Shown here: piece after piece, positions 4,794 through 5,935 of the stretch
How the letters are laid out: each line of letters begins with the position of its first letter
Numbering within the stretch: position 1 is the first letter of the stretch
Assembly: GCA_002320485.1 (NCBI GenBank)
Contig: DCKW01000112.1
Span: forward strand, 1 to 5,935
Direction of reading: 5' to 3'
DNA from: Micavibrio sp. UBA1664
GTDB lineage: Bacteria; Pseudomonadota; Alphaproteobacteria; Micavibrionales; UBA1664
DNA: 5,935 nt
Program-made: the position numbers and the translations under genes
The notes under the pieces: model-generated
What the model saw: only the letters and a program-made list of their open reading frames with translations
Told to the model about the DNA's origin: nothing
Database searches by the model: none

Positions 4794-5935
4794 ATGACCA
4801 AAACACGTATTGAAACCGACTCCCTTGGCGAAATGGAAGTCCCCGCCGATAAATACTGGGGAGCACAAACACAGCGCAGCCTTGAAAATTTCAAAATCGG
4901 CGGCGAAAAAATGCCTGCCCCTCTTGTCCGCGCGCTCGGTATTGTCAAAAAGGCCGCCGCACAAGCCAATATCGATCTTGGTGTTATGGACAAAAGAATC
5001 GGTGAAACAATTGAATCCGCCGCTGACGAAGTCATTGACGGATCGTTGATCGATCACTTTCCTCTTGTCGTCTGGCAAACAGGGTCGGGCACGCAATCGA
5101 ATATGAACGCAAATGAGGTCATTGCCAACCGCGCCATAGAAATGTTGAACGGTAAAATCGGGTCGAAATCACCAGTTCATCCCAATGATCATGTCAATAT
5201 GGGACAATCGTCCAATGATACTTTCCCGACTGCCATGCACATCGCCGCGGGTGAACAAGTGCATCATGAACTGATTCCGGCACTGGAGCATCTGCACCAC
5301 GCCCTTGATATCAAGGCAAAGGATTTTGCAGATATCGTTAAGATAGGACGTACGCATATGATGGATGCCACACCCCTGACACTGGGTCAGGAATTTTCTG
5401 GATACGCCAAACAAATTGCCTTCGGCATTGACCGCGTGAAAGCCACCCTGCCCCGCCTCATGCAACTGGCACAAGGTGGCACAGCCGTGGGGACAGGTAT
5501 AAATTCAACTAAAGGATTTGATGTTAAATTTGCTGAAAAAGTCTCGCATATTACTGATCTCCCCTTTGTTACAGCCGAAAACAAATTTGAAGCCTTGGCC
5601 GCGCACGACGCACTTGTCGAGCTTTCCGGCGCGCTCAATACTATTGCAGTAAGTTGTATGAAAATTGCCAATGACATCCGTTTGCTAGGCTCAGGGCCAA
5701 GATGTGGTATCGGTGAAATCAATCTCCCCGCCAATGAACCCGGATCATCCATTATGCCCGGTAAAGTTAACCCGACGCAATCCGAAGCCATGACACAAGT
5801 ATGCGCGCAAGTAATGGGAAATAACGTTGCCGTCACCGTCGGCGGGTCAAACGGGCATTTCGAGTTAAATGTGTTCAAACCGGTGATTATCTATAACGTT
5901 TTGCAATCCATTCGTTTGCTTGCCGATGCATCACG
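4794..5935 (+). CDS. fumC: Class II fumarate hydratase (FumC), C-terminus beyond the right edge
   Basis: FumC is the iron-independent homotetrameric fumarase that interconverts fumarate and L-malate in the TCA cycle. The open frame gives 380 residues plus two bases at the edge; the family is about 460 residues, so roughly 80 C-terminal residues are missing. The class II blocks are all present and numbered almost as in E. coli FumC: TGSGTQSNMNANEV (96-109), MGQSSNDTFPTAMH (136-149), GRTHMMDATPLTLGQE (185-200) with His188, and the superfamily signature GSSIMPGKVNPTQ (317-329) with catalytic Ser318 on the flexible loop. KYWGAQTQRSLENFKIG near the N-terminus also fits. Aspartase and argininosuccinate lyase share the signature, but the ATPLT and NMNANEV blocks together favour fumarase. 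The start has a strong Shine-Dalgarno (GAGG, five-base spacing), which is enclosed in a hairpin. No frameshift is seen. Confidence 0.95.
   Translation, partial: MTKTRIETDSLGEMEVPADKYWGAQTQRSLENFKIGGEKMPAPLVRALGIVKKAAAQANIDLGVMDKRIGETIESAADEVIDGSLIDHFPLVVWQTGSGTQSNMNANEVIANRAIEMLNGKIGSKSPVHPNDHVNMGQSSNDTFPTAMHIAAGEQVHHELIPALEHLHHALDIKAKDFADIVKIGRTHMMDATPLTLGQEFSGYAKQIAFGIDRVKATLPRLMQLAQGGTAVGTGINSTKGFDVKFAEKVSHITDLPFVTAENKFEALAAHDALVELSGALNTIAVSCMKIANDIRLLGSGPRCGIGEINLPANEPGSSIMPGKVNPTQSEAMTQVCAQVMGNNVAVTVGGSNGHFELNVFKPVIIYNVLQSIRLLADAS

Noticed and set aside
4719..5096. Minus-strand 125-codon and 100-codon open frames over the start of fumC
   Set aside because: Both are antisense to the fumC N-terminus, which has a strong ribosome-binding site and family motifs.
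5387..5878. Minus-strand 163-codon open frame
   Set aside because: It is antisense to the conserved fumarase core, including the GSSIMPGKVNP signature; shadow frame.

Overview
This window looks like a stretch of alphaproteobacterial chromosome with moderate GC. The lineage call is an inference. It rests on the RecO N-terminus, a DUF465/YdcH-type small protein, a class II fumarase and a Tat-exported M15-type peptidase, and no species can be fixed from it. Nothing indicates a mobile element, prophage, CRISPR array, tRNA or rRNA. Genes are tightly packed and no gene-free stretch exceeds about 100 bases.

Layout from left to right: (1) the first 63 codons of recO on the minus strand, running off the left edge; (2) a histidine phosphatase on the plus strand that starts head-to-head with recO, with 15 bp between start codons; (3) a four-gene minus-strand unit, read right to left as 6-phosphofructokinase, a two-helix membrane protein with a bacterial PH domain, a YcbB/LdtD-type L,D-transpeptidase and a DUF882/MepK-type peptidase, which converges on the phosphatase with 11 bp between stop codons; (4) a 98-bp divergent promoter region; (5) a plus-strand DUF465 small protein; (6) fumC on the plus strand, cut by the right edge after 380 codons.

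Functionally the window mixes central carbon metabolism (phosphofructokinase, fumarase) with cell-wall remodelling. The transpeptidase and peptidase form a plausible make-and-cut pair for 3-3 peptidoglycan crosslinks, as with the neighbouring E. coli genes ycbB and ycbK. The first three genes of the minus unit are 2 and 9 bp apart, so sugar phosphorylation and envelope genes are probably co-transcribed. The phosphofructokinase carries the Gly/Lys residue pair of mixed-type enzymes, so its phosphoryl donor (ATP or pyrophosphate) cannot be settled by reading.

The least expected signals are in the non-coding gaps. Both plus-strand genes on the right have their ribosome-binding region inside an inverted repeat with an upstream pyrimidine-rich arm (11 of 12 bp for the DUF465 gene, a perfect 8 bp for fumC). 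I see no clearly undescribed multi-gene system here; most of the window is ordinary housekeeping content.
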